64,000 bases of DNA, from NCBI GenBank assembly GCA_905221605.1, contig CAJNDS010002751.1, positions 120,001 through 184,000 of the forward strand, written 5' to 3'. Position numbers and translations under genes: made by a program. This document shows, one piece after another, positions 21,140 to 32,443 of the stretch; position 1 is the first letter of the stretch, and each line of letters starts with the position of its first letter. This DNA comes from Symbiodinium natans (lineage: Eukaryota > Sar > Dinophyceae > Suessiales > Symbiodiniaceae). The notes below the pieces were generated by a model, which was not told the DNA's origin, did not search any database, and saw nothing but the letters and a program-made list of their open reading frames with translations.

Positions 21140-21930
21140 GTGCGACATCGCGTTCCTGCCACCCAGCATGGGGATTTGGGCCTCATCGCAGCTGAGCACG
21201 AAGCGGGGCTTGGTGACTGGCCTGTTGGCTGGCAGCGGCTCGTCGCAGACTCGCAACCTTTACTACCGCGACAGCGTGCTGCTGCCCTCCCTGACGCCCA
21301 GCCGCCAGGCTCGCCTACGCTCCCAGGCCAAACCGCAAGCAGCCGCCTGGCTCTCTGCGATTCCTTCTTGGGCCGGGACTCACGCTCCCGCCGTCGTCGG
21401 ACATGCAAATTGCCCTGCGGCGACGACTCCACTTGCCCCTGACCCTCGCGCCAAACCTTTGCGGCGGCGCAGGAGCACACGGCCGTGGCTGCCGAACCGA
21501 CACGTTCGGCGGCCACGCCTTGGCGTGCCCACGCAAAGGTTTGTTGGCTCGCCGGGCGAAAATTTGCGAGCGGCGTGCGTGGGTTCGCGTGCTGTTCGCG
21601 TTGGTCGAGAGGCCGTTGGCTCGGAAAGCCAGGTTGTCCCGCAGCAGCTGCTGGCGCGAACAACGGGAGTGCGAGCAGGGGACCAGTGCCGCTTGGCCTG
21701 GTGGTCTACGGCGCCTCAAGCTGGGGGCGACGCCACGATGGTGTCGCTTTTAACACGCGACGGCGAACCGCACCCCGCGCAGCCACCTGTGACGGGGCTA
21801 CGCCGAGTGTCAGAAAAGGTCCGCGTAACCCGGAGTGTGAGGTCGGGGGGCGCTGGAGTGACCAGCCCCGCACATTTTTTCGGACCTTGACGTGGCTGTG
21901 GGGAAAGCGCTCGGGCTGAACTGATCTCTT
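21140..21930 (+). pseudogene. Retrotransposon C-terminal region, frameshifted copy
   Basis: It matches the C-terminal part of the element at 22893-25046 but is split among three frames: GDWPVGWQ, then RNLYYRDSVLLPSL and AAWLSAIPS, then IALRRRLHLPL with GGHALACPRKGLLARRAK (zinc-finger-like HxxxC segment), then REAVGSESQVVPQQ, and finally CEVGGRWSDQ. Several indels make it non-functional. Confidence 0.7.
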
Positions 21931-22139
21931 CAAAAGCACCGCGCTGCGAGTACGGCAGCTTAACCGGTAGCTTCCGCACATATCCACATACACAACATCA
22001 TGGTAGCACATGTAAGCTGCCGGATTCCATAAAGAAAAAATTCCATAAGCTCACGCAGGAAAGAGTCCGGTCTACAGTCCTCATCCGTCGAATTCGTGAT
22101 TAGCACCTCCCGTGGCAAGCGGCAGCCTGCAAGGAACGA

Positions 22140-22400
22140 ACTGCGCTTGGCCAGCACTCCTTGTGGCTGCGACGGCCTGGCGAATGGTTTCTGGACGACC
22201 TGTATGTGGTCACGACGTCGAAGCGGGCAGGCCACCTCCTTGAGGTCGTTGCCGGCGAGGTCGAGCATGGGGCGTGAGTCGCCGCCAACCAGTTGGTAAG
22301 ATGCGGGCAGGATGCGGGTCTACCGAGCGGCAGGTTGGCCACCCTTGGGGGCTCTCCGGGGTTCTGTTAGCTCTGTCATCCGCGCCCTTCTTGGCGCAGG
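22140..22400 (+). pseudogene. Reverse transcriptase motif-5/6 remnant
   Basis: On the + strand a frame not visible as a long ORF reads GEWFLDDLYVVTT followed by LLEVVAGEVEHGA, then after a stop VAANQL and MRVYRAAGW. This is the same FLDDLY catalytic region as in the neighbouring copies, with a stop and a frameshift. The order and spacing match the 19905-20300 fragment. Confidence 0.65.
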
Positions 22401-22892
22401 CTCCGCCTCCCGCTGCCCCTCACGGATGCCAGATGCCGATGCCAAGCAAGACAGGACGCTTTTGGCGATCACCGGCCGTGTCCGCGCTCAGGCGTCCTGC
22501 GCGCACGTGCTGGCCCGCGAGCGGCCGCCCGGGCCTGCAGAGCAGCAGGTTCTCACCGCGTGATTTCCATTTCCACCCCGTCCGCCAGGACGACAGACAC
22601 ACACAGATTATCGCCGGGGGGATGCCCAGGTCGCGGTCGACGTCCTCGTCGACTCCGCCCCTTCCCCCCATTGCCACCCGCCTCCCGTCATGGCTTTCGA
22701 AGCTTGCCTTTGCGCTGGGACCGCCTTGACCAGCAGCAAAAAGGTGCGACGGAAACCGCGCAGTCCCTTCTGGAGCTGCCGGTCAGCACGCGGGACGCCG
22801 GTGATGGCGCAGAGATCCCCTTGGGGGCAAAAAGGTGCGGGAAAAAAAACCAAACAGGGTTCGTAGGGTTGTAGCGATTAATAAATTAGGCG

Positions 22893-25046
22893 TTAGCGCT
22901 GCGCCCGGACACGGTACTGGTGTCGCTTGACGGACGCAGTGCGTACGACTGCATGTCCAGGGCAGCCTTCCTCACCAAACTGCACGAAGTCGCGCCTGAG
23001 CTGCTGCCGTTTGTGCATCTGTTCTATGGCCGGCCCTCCACCTACAGCTGGTGGGACGACCAGGGGCGATGCCGCCAAATCCAGCAAGGCGAGGGCTGCG
23101 AGCAAGGTGACCCACTGGCCCCCGCCTTGTTCGCCCTGGGGCAGCACGATGCCTTGCACCGAGCGGCGACTACCCTTCGCCCCGACGAGAGCCTGCTCGC
23201 GTTTTTAGACGACCTCTACATCACCACGACGCAGCGCGCCAGGACGTCGCTGGACACCACTGTTGAGGCCGTAGCCGACCACTGTGGCATCGGGTCCAAT
23301 TTAGGCAAAACACGAGTGATGGGCGCTCGCGAGGGGCCCCCGCCACCAGGCATCGCGGAGCTCGGTGACGAAGTTTGGCGAGGTGACCTACGCTCTGATC
23401 AGCGCGGCATCGTCGTTCTGGGCACCCCAGTCGGGCACCCGGATTTCATCATATTTCATCCAAGCCTGGGCAACCCGCCGCTTCGAGGACGAGGAGCAGC
23501 TACTCCGCCAGCTGCCAAGGCTGCCGGACCTGCAATGCTCATGGCTGCTCCTGCTGCTTTGTGCCTCCCCTCGCGCCAACCACGCCCTTCGCACGGTGCC
23601 GCCGCAGGAGATCCTCGCCTACGCCCGCGCCCATGATCGAGCCGTCTGGCATACCCTCAAGCAATGCCTTGGGGGCGCGGATGAGCTAAGAAGCTCCGCA
23701 TGCGCGAGACTTGGCGATGTTGCCGGCCCACTTCGGCGGTTTGGGACTGCAATCGGCGGAGCGCACGAGCCCCGCAGCATACTGGGCCGGCATTGCAGAT
23801 GCTTTGCCGGTGATCCACGCCCGGCTGCCTGAGTTTCCGGGATGCACTGGAGCATGGCGGTGACAATGCCCCCAGCCTTCGCGCTGCTGCCGAGGCCCGT
23901 GAGCTATTACGAGCCGAAGGCTGGGAAGCCTGCCCAGGCTGGCGAGAGATCCTCCAAGGAGCCCGCCCGGCCCCACCGGAACACACCGGCCCGGGAGACT
24001 GGCCACCCGGCTGGCAGTTTCATGCGTCGCGCACTCGCAACCAACATTTCCGCGACAGTATGATGCTGCCGGCTATGCTGCCGGATGCCCGGGCGCTTGG
24101 TGCGGTCCCAATCGGGGCCTCATGCGGGGTCCTGGCTCACTGCCATACCAGCCGAGCCAGCCACGACGCTTGCGCCCCAGGCCATGCAACTCGCGCTCCG
24201 CCGCCGCCTGCGCATGCCACTCCCCCTCTGCCACGGCAGGTGCGGCCCGGCACCCGGCTGTGGGGCGCAAATCGACCGCCTCGGCGACCACGCGCTCGCT
24301 TGCCCGCGAACCGGCCTGCTCGCCCGACGCGCCAAGGTCGTCGAGCGAGCGTGGGTCCGCGTTGCGCGCGAAGCCGTCGGTGCCGAAGGGCAGGTGGTGC
24401 CACAACAATGGCTCGTGCACACCACGGCGCCTGGAGTGCGCGCGGAGGACAGACGCCGCCTAGACGTGGTCATCTACGGCGCGATGCCTAACGGATCCGC
24501 GCTATGCTGCGATGCGACGCTGGTATCGCCACTTACACGCACGGCGCAACCACAGCCATGCACGGCCGACGTCGACGGCGCCGCCCTGCGGGCAGCGGAG
24601 CGACGCAAGGCGGCCACCTACCCGGAGCTCCGGCGCCAAGGGCCGCAGAAGCTCCTGGTGCTTGGCAGCGAGGTCGGAGGGCGCTTCAACAGCGACGCGC
24701 AGCAACTGGTGCGAGACCTGGTCCGACTGCGGTCCTACAGAGCGCCGCCAGCCCTGCGCGCCGCCGCGTCTTCCGGCTGGACGCGTCGCTGGTGGGGCAT
24801 GCTGTCTGTCGCAGTGCAGCAGGCAGTCGCAAGCACTGCCCTTGGGCAGCCATGGCCCCAACCGCCGGAAGCCACCAGCATTGCGGGTCCGCCGCTCGAC
24901 CGCGTTCTCGACCTCGCAGAGGCCGAGGGGCCGAGCCGCCTGCCGCCTGCCGCTGCGACGCCTGTCGTAGTCGTAGGGCCTCGTAGGCTCCGTAGGACCC
25001 CTTCACTGACCGGACCCAAAGTGGGCAGGAGCAAAAAAAAAAAAAA
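22893..25046 (+). pseudogene. 5'-truncated non-LTR retrotransposon (RT plus restriction-like endonuclease)
   Basis: The RT part (to about 23456) shows VSLDGRSAYDCMSRAAF, GDPLAPALFAL, LLAFLDDLYI (catalytic DD), GIGSNLGKTRV and IVVLGTPVGHPDF. After a frameshift come LLRQLPRLPDLQCSWLLLL and, after another, HFGGLGLQSAERTSPAAYW. The C-terminal ORF (24085 on) has a zinc-finger-like C-x3-C...GDHALACP and a likely restriction-like endonuclease core: RRLDVVIYG, LCCDATLVSP and AERRKAATYPEL (D...DxT...ExxK...Y). The usual RPD is RLD here. Stops and at least three frameshifts make it dead. A 14-A tail at 25033-25046 marks the 3' end. Confidence 0.8.
25033..25046 (+). other. Poly(A) tail of retrotransposon
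   Basis: Fourteen adenines directly after the element's 3' region, as expected of target-primed reverse transcription. Confidence 0.7.
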
Positions 25047-25149
25047 ATGGCTTGTGAGGCCCCTCAGTTATCAGCTGATTCATATCCTCTATAAATCAAT
25101 TGGGTGCGAGTCAAAAGTCTAGGTATGTAACTGGCTTCCGGGCGTCTTT

Positions 25150-25717
25150 CCGCGACATAGGGCTTGTAACAAAGCCGTTCTCCTGGCGACAAGCAGCGTC
25201 CGCGACAAACCTGCGCGACAAGCCTCCGCGACAAGCCTGTGGGACAAGCCCCTTCTTATATGAGTATGCCATGTTGCTACGCAGGCAAGCATTTGCGAGC
25301 TCTTCTTTGGATTTGTGCAGGTGAAGCCCTGAATGCAACGGTTATGGGTACCCGCTCCGCGACATGCCCTGCGACATACCGCGACATACCCGCGACAAGT
25401 CATCAAGTGGCCCTGGCCAATACTTACTGTACCTGTTTTCCGATCGCCTCATGTGTCGCGAGAAGCCGCGCCAATTGGGGGCACCTGTGGTGCAGGTCAG
25501 GCAGGCCGATATTTCGGGCTTAGGGTTGAGGGTTTAAAGGGTTGAGAAGTCGGCTATAGTTCGGCTATGTTGCTGTTGAAGTACGGATTTCATATTACCC
25601 TCTTCAAGAGCAGCGTGCGAAACAGCCGCGACACACCCCGCGACATACGTATGAAATAAGTGGGCGCGACATACGCATGTAACACAGGCGGGGGGCGGGA
25701 CACCGCGACATACCCCC
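25150..25717 (+). repeat. Dispersed CGCGACA motif zone
   Basis: At least a dozen copies of (C)GCGACA followed by AGCC, TACC, TGCC or TACG are spaced irregularly over about 570 bp, all on the + strand. No consistent period or frame was seen. The ORFs here are artefacts of the repeated motif. Confidence 0.75.
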
Positions 25718-26106
25718 ATTTAGACCCACAGCCAATTCAGTATCTTCCTTCCCATGTTTTTTAAGTTGTTAAGTTCCTGGTTTAGTATGTTTCAAAGATG
25801 TAAGTTAATTAATTACAAGTGTTTTGTACCCAACTTAGAAGTAACGTATACAACTTTGGTTTTAAAAACAGATCCATGCTTGTGATTGTCAAATATTGGA
25901 CTTTGCAAGTTTTAGGGTCGGAACGAAGGTTTTTTAACGTTTTTGTTGTCTCGAGGAGTTTGCGTCTGGCTTGTGACCCTTTTACTCTTTTTATTACTCT
26001 TTGCCATAGCGACGCGCGCGGCCCTTCAAAACTGGACCATTTTGACTTGGTTCCGAAGCAATCCCGAGCACCTCTGCTGACGCGAGCTGGGGAAACGGTT
26101 GAACGT

Positions 26107-26262
26107 TACACATCCGGACACATCGGGACACATCCCGGACACACGAGCGGACACATGGGCCAGAAGAGGGGAACACACCGGACACATCCCGGACAAATTC
26201 GGGACACGCCAAAATCGGGATGCGGACACACATGGACACACGCTAAAACCACACCCGGATAC
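26107..26262 (+). repeat. GGACACAT short tandem-like repeat
   Basis: Around ten copies of GGACACAT or CCGGACACA with spacers of 3-15 bp. The Thr/His-rich translations are not credible proteins. Confidence 0.7.
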
Positions 26263-26353
26263 ACATCTCAAATGCGCATCAGAAGACCCAGAGGGTTTTG
26301 TTTTATGTAAGCGAGCTAAAATTGTTGTATCGTTGCTCCGACAACAGATCCCG

Positions 26354-26502
26354 CAAGACGTTGGTGGCGCATCATTTCGGTCGCGGTTCAACAGGCCGTG
26401 GTGACCACGGCCCTGGGTCGTACGTGGCCGTCCACTTCCCCCACGGCCGCCGAGCCTGCCCCACCGCTCGACCGTCCGAGCCGGCTGCCACTGCGGGCGT
26501 AG
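26354..26502 (+). pseudogene. Retrotransposon 3' terminal coding remnant
   Basis: The frame RRWWRIISVAVQQAVVTTAL then GRTWP and a PPLDRPSRLPLRA end closes with TAG at 26500. It matches the C-terminus of the 22893-25046 element (RRWWGMLSVAVQQAVASTAL). A short A-run follows at about 26553. Confidence 0.7.
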
Positions 26503-26819
26503 CTAAAGCCCGGGTAGTCGACCAAACGGATCCGCAGGCGCAAAAGTCCGAGAAAAAAAATCATGGGATTCGACAAGTTCCTGGGGTTTCGAGTGTTTCG
26601 AGGGGTTCAGTATTATGAGTCCTATAAGCCCGTCCATTGTCGCAGACCCGGCCTCAAGACACTTATGTGCCCACACACAAAGCGCGGACCGCAAGTACGC
26701 ACATGATGGTTACTTCCACCATATCACGTGCATATGTATGCAAATCAACATGAACGATTTACCTCAGGAGCCTCAAGGCAAGACTTCCTGTGCAGTACAT
26801 TTCACGCAAACCGTAAGCC

Positions 26820-27030
26820 ATGGCTTCCGTGCTTTCACTAGCTGCGCAGTGGGGCAAGGATTTGAGCAGCTGGGTTGATCGAAAGGAGCATTTTCTCTCT
26901 AAGTTGCAAAAGGCCAGACGGAGCAAAGCTGTTGCAGTGATGTCGAGCTTTGTTCTATGCAGTTCTGGCAGAGTCTACATGGTGCAGAGATGGTACTCCA
27001 CGAGTCCTTCAGATAATTCACCCTTCCTAA
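26820..27030 (+). CDS. ATG-initiated first exon, unknown protein
   Basis: ATG in a good context (GCCATGG) starts an open frame of 70 codons: MASVLSLAAQWGKDLSSWVD and on, Lys/Arg-rich around residue 30. It ends CCTAA|GTATGTATGT, so an ATGT microsatellite abuts or forms the donor. Function not recognised. Confidence 0.45.
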
Positions 27031-27679
27031 GTATGTATGTATGTCTGTTTGTATGTATGTATTATGTATGTATGTATCCTTACCAAGCACTGCTGGGTCT
27101 AGGGCCACTGTCGCTCTTTTAGGGTTTTAGGGATCCCGACCAAGGCTCTCGATGTGAAACAGTGATACCAAAGGGTGATGTTTTTCAAGAAAACGTCACC
27201 CACTACATGTTTTGAGCCTTCAACCCCGTTTAGGATGTACGACTGACGGCTTATTGTATACAAACGAAAATGGGATGAACCTTTTCCTGAATGTTGGAAC
27301 CCCTACCTCTAATTTGGGGTAACCCCCCCGCATCTATCTCTACACTTGGTGCGCTGAAGCCGACCTAGGCGAGGTCCTCTCAAAACTTACTTGGCCACAA
27401 CTTTGCGGTTTGGCATCAGCTGGGCTGCTGGGACAAGTGCTTTGGTCCCACTACCGGATTCTCCTACGCAGGCGCAATGTTTAAATGTAAGGGAGAGAAT
27501 TCCGAATGTCTGGCTGCCCAAAACCCCAAAGTGTGAAAGTTCTATGTTGCAAGGACTGCAACATTGTGTGATGACTAACCACAAAAAATGTTTGGGAGCC
27601 TGACCGCGCTCTTGCCCCGAAGCGCTCGCCTGGCACGTGTAGGGCAATACAGGGCCATTCCCTGCAAAATTTGTCGGGG

Positions 27680-27760
27680 GTTAGGGTGTAGGGTGTAGGG
27701 TTTAGGGTTTAGGGTTTAGGGTTTAGGGTTTCGGGTTTAGGGTTTAGGGTTTAGGGTCTG
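27680..27760 (+). repeat. (TTTAGGG)n array, right border of array-free island
   Basis: The first long array after about 18070. Further arrays at 27940-28070 bracket an open segment (27832-27938) that reads PHDLGVPLLGHTFGILKMGL and is a weak exon candidate. Confidence 0.9.
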
Positions 27761-28811
27761 GCTCGTCTGGCAGTCATCAAGTCCGGATTCAAAAGGGTTT
27801 AGGATTTAGGACTCATGTTCTGACGCCTTCGGCACAGGCGGCTCCCTCCTCATGATCTGGGAGTGCCCTTGTTGGGACACACCTTCGGCATCCTCAAGAT
27901 GGGCTTGGAAAGAGTTTTGTCTTCATCAGTGACGGTTTCGGGTTTAGGGTTTAGGGTTTAGAGTTTAGGGTTTAGGGTTTAGGGTTTAGGGGGTTAGCGT
28001 TTAGGGTTTAGGGGTTTAAGGGTTTAGGGGTTTAGGGGTTTGGGGTTTGGGGTTTAGGGTTTAGGGTACGCGTGTGTCCTTCAGGGGTAGGACGGGGGAT
28101 AGGTAAGAGGCACCCAAGCTGGTTTCTGAGCGATCGAAGTGTTTGTTGCTTTCGGCGAGCGTCGTGCGCTTCGGGTTCGGAGCCCAGAACTCACATCGAC
28201 TCGGCCAAGCAGAGAATCCTTTTTGGCACTTTTCTCGAAAGTGGGCGGCCGTTTTGGAACCATATGTCCGTTTGTTGCTTTGTTCCGCCTGCCCCCAGCA
28301 AGCTTGGTGACCCCAGTCGCCCGAATATGCCCGAATGACCCCAAGAACCCTCATAGCTCACAGCACGTGTTGCCCCGGCAAGGATGGGCCTTGCATGTCA
28401 TGGAGGTGGGCCCGCCCCCAAACCCAACAGCCCCTAAACCTAAGCCTAAACATCAGCAGCTGGTAGGACCTTGTGATTTTTTAGGTTTTCCCTTTCACTG
28501 GGTTCCAGACGATCTTATGTAAGTAAGAACAGTTTCTGGAGTGTTTTTAGGAGGATGGGCCGGAGAAGACCCCTTAAGGGGAGTCCGGGGTTCGGGGTCC
28601 CTGAGCTGCGCACGGGCAACCACCAGGGACCCTCGGCAGAGTTTGCTGGCGGGTTCTGAGTTGGGAATAAGGGAGTTAGCCACTTTTGATCCCCTATATT
28701 CAATCCTTGCAGGATTCTGTGGGGTACCCTAAACCCTGAGCCCTGAACCCTGAACCCTAAACCCTAAACCCTAGACCCTAAACCCTAAACCCTAAACCCT
28801 AAACCTACTAG

Positions 28812-28882
28812 GAATTGGCAAGGATATCAATGGCTTGAGGCTGGGGATCCTTGAGAGCTTGAGTTCCGCAGGCACCACCAGG
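28812..28882 (+). CDS. Exon candidate, unknown
   Basis: Bounded by CTAG|G and CAGG|GTGGGT. It reads IGKDINGLRLGILESLSSAG. CCCTAAA repeats end just upstream. Confidence 0.45.
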
Positions 28883-29180
28883 GTGGGTTGCCATTCAGGG
28901 TACGGAAGTTGGGTCCTGTGATAGGGCTTGTGTGGGTTGTCTAGGGCTTGGAGTTTATGGTTTGTGGTTCAGGGTTTCAGCTTGGTCAAGAATCTCGGCA
29001 TGTCACGATACCTACGGGTGTTACAACGTGGACAAAGACCCATTCAGAATCTGGGTTTCGGGTTTAGGGCTGAGGGGATAGGGTTTTCGGGCTTAGGGTT
29101 TGGGGTTTAGGGTGTATAGGGTGTGTATAGGCTTTAGGGTTTAGGCATTCCCGGCTTCGGGTTCGGAGCCTGAAAGCTCA

Positions 29181-29342
29181 CAGAAAGTGGGACATGTCGG
29201 AGACGTTGCTGTTCCCTGGAGGGCAAGCAGACCCTCCTGTCGCACTACTTCTTCACCCCGGCAGTCATCATCCGCCACGAGCAGTACATGAAGCGTCTTG
29301 TCCAGCCCGGCTCCTTCCTTTCCTCGATTAGGGCCGAGCACC
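29181..29342 (+). CDS. Exon candidate, unknown
   Basis: The frame reads LEGKQTLLSHYFFTPAVIIR then HEQYMKRLVQPGSFLSSIRA, clearly protein-like. The overlapping minus ORF is a shadow. The left edge is near CTCACAG. It ends where a short CCCTAAA run begins, opposite to the usual polarity. Confidence 0.5.
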
Positions 29343-29349
29343 CTAAACC

Positions 29350-30700
29350 CTAAGCAATGTGGATGTGCTGTTCAGCTAGGTGGGCGGCAAAAAACCCCCT
29401 AGACCCGAAAGCCTAACCTTTCTCTGTTATTACGCCAAAGCAAGCTCGGAGAGCTGTTGGTTTTAGGGTTTACGGTTTGGGGTTTGGAAAGCAGTGTGGA
29501 ACCATGTTGTGGGGTTTTGCAGGAGCTGCCCCTAGCTACGCATCTTGAGATCCTCAGAATTGGCAGGAGCTTGCAGCCCTAGTCTGCAACTCTAGGACGC
29601 AGAGTGCGCCCTTAGTCCTCCCTTACACGCCACTTGAAGCCAAACAAGGGCATGCTTTTCATTCCTCAACTGCTTTTTGGGCCTAGAGCCGTAAGGCACA
29701 TACATCGCTCCGAGCTCAATGGTGAGCTGTGCCCCCTCTTCCCGCGCAGCTTCGAAAGGCAAGTCATGAGCCTAAGACACTCATGGATGCACTTCAGGAG
29801 CCTATGCATTATACGCCCCTCACCCCCCAAAATGACCCTATAGAACCCCTAATATTAACCCTACGTAACTTTAGCCCAAAGACATTTTCGGCTTCTTTTA
29901 ATCGGACCACCACCAAAGAGTCTGGTAGGACGTCGGGTTTGTGGTGAACAGGGTCGTTGCCTACGCTATTGTCCCTTTACTCCCTGTATGGTATCGCGTA
30001 TATGACCTCCTTAGCCAACAGACCCGTTCCAGTCAATTCGAGCCCTAACTTAGGCCGAGAAGAGGAGTAACTCATGAATTTTTAATGCTACTAGAAGTTA
30101 GTAGTGATAGGCGAGCTTCCAAAACATCTTTGTGGCACGAGAAGGTGTGATATGGCCAGTAAGCGATCAAATTCTGGCAAGTTCTTGGCATTTTGAACTT
30201 CGAGTCTGTGGGTGGCATAAGCAACAAGCCCCACGGAATCTGCTTTTCATATGTTACTAGTAGACTTCAACTGCTGCAGGTCAGATGTGTTGAGCAGCCA
30301 AGTGGATGGCATGAAAGAGTAGGGACAGCAAGGAGACTTTATTCGGCTACGTGAAGTTACTGCGCGCCTGTTACTCGGAAAAACCATCCCCCTCTAAGTG
30401 CTGCCTTAGACGCATCTCTGAATATCACGAAGGCTCCTCAAGGCGCACTTTTTCGAATCTTTCAGTTTGGTGCTTAGGGTTTAGGGTTTACGGTTTAGGG
30501 CTTAGGGTTTATGAGTTGTGCCTTGAAACGACTTAGCAATCTCCAACCCGGCAGGCTCATAGTTGGAGGCCGAAAGGCAATCCCTATTTTATTGCAGAAG
30601 TACTAATTCGCAGGGCAAATAGTAGGAGTCCCTCATTATTCTCGAAAAGAGTCCCCTAAATAGCAGGGTTCCCTTATTATTTCCAGGACCCCAATAAGGA
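29350..30700. other. Stretch without a supported gene
   Basis: It holds a few short TTTAGGG runs and short ORFs below 75 codons, none with convincing splice context. A C-family-like segment (TCCCCTAAATAGCAGGGTTCC) is near 30650. Confidence 0.4.
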
Positions 30701-30762
30701 TAAGGTACCCTTTAATGAAGGCTTCGACCTGAACGCCCCGCCCACTGCGGCTCTGCGATCAG

Positions 30763-30833
30763 GATGATCGGTGAGAACAGCGTCATCAATCTACCGGGTG
30801 GCATCCAGGATGAAGATAGTGGACTTGAGTGGA
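30763..30833 (+). CDS. Exon candidate, unknown
   Basis: Starts after ATCAG|G and ends at GTTTAGGG. It reads MIGENSVINLPGGIQDEDSG then LEW. A long G-array follows. Confidence 0.5.
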
Positions 30834-30986
30834 GTTTAGGGTTTAGGGTTTAGGGTTTAGGGTTTAGGGTTTAGGGTTTAGGGTTTAGGGTTTAGGGTTT
30901 AGGGTTTAGCGTTTAGCGTTTAGCGTTTAGGGTTTAGGGTTTAGGGTTTAGGGTTTAGGGTTTAGGGTTTAGGGTTTAGGGTTTGG
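30834..30986 (+). repeat. (TTTAGGG)n array with TTTAGCG variants
   Basis: About 21 units; three consecutive units are TTTAGCG, a clustered variant suggesting local unit duplication. It begins at the donor of the preceding exon. Confidence 0.95.
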
Positions 30987-31362
30987 GGCCTTCGGCGTGC
31001 TTCTCTGTTCTTCCATACGGGCACGCTAGAATCAGAAACTCCGGAATCAGGCGGAACCCTGGAGCTCCAACAAGTCTGCTAATGAAAACAAGCGAGTGTG
31101 TACTCCGCGCCCAAGCCCAAGCCCTAAACTCCACAACCCTTAAAACCACGTTAAGACCCCAACGACCCTAAGACCCAATGCCCCGAAAAGCACAAGGCCC
31201 TTAAACAAAAGGTTAAAAAAAGACAAAAACAAGAACAAAAGCATCCCAAGACCCTAATTACGAACCCCCCAAAAAAGCCCCTTATAATCTCAGCCCAAAG
31301 ACCCTAATTATGAACCCCCATAAACGCCCCTTGTAATCTCAGCCCACGGGCCCGGGTTACGC

Positions 31363-31470
31363 GAGGCAAAGGCCACCCGAAGCACAAGCGGCTTCGGGGC
31401 AAACTGCTCGCAAGCCTTGGCCCGCAATATGTGCCTTGGCTCAAGGAGCTGTCACTGCAAAGAATGAAAA
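31363..31470 (+). CDS. Exon candidate, unknown
   Basis: The frame reads GKGHPKHKRLRGKLLASLGP then QYVPWLKELSLQRMK, a basic, helix-like segment. It ends at a CCCTAAA array (31470-31514). Splice sites are not clear. Confidence 0.4.
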
Positions 31471-32123
31471 ACCCTAAACCCTAAACCCTAAACCCTAAAC
31501 CCTAAACCCTAAACCTCAATGTGTTTCACTATGGTAATGATACATTGTATGATATGTTGTGTTGTATTGTACAAATGTTGATGCTGTTTTATTATAGAAG
31601 GTTTTAAAGATGAGCGTCAATAATATGATAGGTTTCAACCTCCTAAATACAACAATATTCAGGCTGTTCGAGACGACCAGAGGCCGACGGTGAATCGGAA
31701 ACCCGAAACCCCAAACCCTAAACCCTAAACCCCAAACCCCAAACCCCAAACCTCCAACTCATCTCATGACTGACGGACGTTTGCATCCCTGCAGTGTGGT
31801 TGCGCGGCTGCTAGGCAGGTGGCAAAAGGCCTAAACCAGACCCAGAATTTTCTTTCCAGCGCTGTGCCCTAAACCCTACACCCTAAACCCTAAACCCTAA
31901 ACCCTAAACCCCTAAACCCCAAACCCCCAAACCAATTTTCTTTCCAGTGCTGGCCCTGCCTCTTAGGTCCTGAGCCTCATCCCGGAGATCGCTGCATTGG
32001 CGCCTGGGAGTGTGCATCATTCTTGGGGGGTTTAGGGTGTAGGGTTTATAGGGTTTAGGGTTTAGGGTTTGTAGAAAGGGGGGGGGGGGGTCTACTATTT
32101 TTTGGGAAATTGCCAGCCTTTAG

Positions 32124-32236
32124 AACATGAAGCCTACAAGCATCCGGCCGTGCACCTTTTCGGGCAGCAGGTGCGCCTAACATTGGATGGAATGGTGAAG
32201 GACACGGAGCGCAACTGGGCAGCCGTGGGTTGCTGA
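32124..32236 (+). CDS. Terminal exon candidate, unknown
   Basis: After CTTTAG a frame reads HEAYKHPAVHLFGQQVRLTL then DGMVKDTERNWAAVGC and stops at TGA (32234). A poly-G run and TTTAGGG repeats lie upstream. Probably a 3' coding end. Confidence 0.5.
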
Positions 32237-32443
32237 CTCTTTAACAGAAGGGCGTGCGTAAGGCCAGTCGAAGCGCACATGAGTAAGCTGATGAAGGCTC
32301 CTAAATGAGTAACAAGGTCCTACAAGGAGGGGCCTCCTTACTATACTACGCATCCACTTGGATATCCCGAGGCAAGAGTTCCAAGAGTTCTGAATGGCGA
32401 GTAAGAGCCCTAACCGTTAAATCCCCTAAACCCTACTTAGAGT

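Noticed and set aside
20630-21663. Long minus-strand ORFs (208 and 244 aa)
   Set aside because: They overlap retrotransposon-like coding sequence on the + strand and lack recognisable motifs; high GC lowers stop frequency on both strands.
24073-25034. Several long ORFs on both strands over the endonuclease region
   Set aside because: Only the frame from 24085 carries the zinc-finger and endonuclease motifs; the others are GC-driven shadows.
25819-26404. His/Thr-rich ORFs
   Set aside because: Produced by GGACACAT repeats on either strand.
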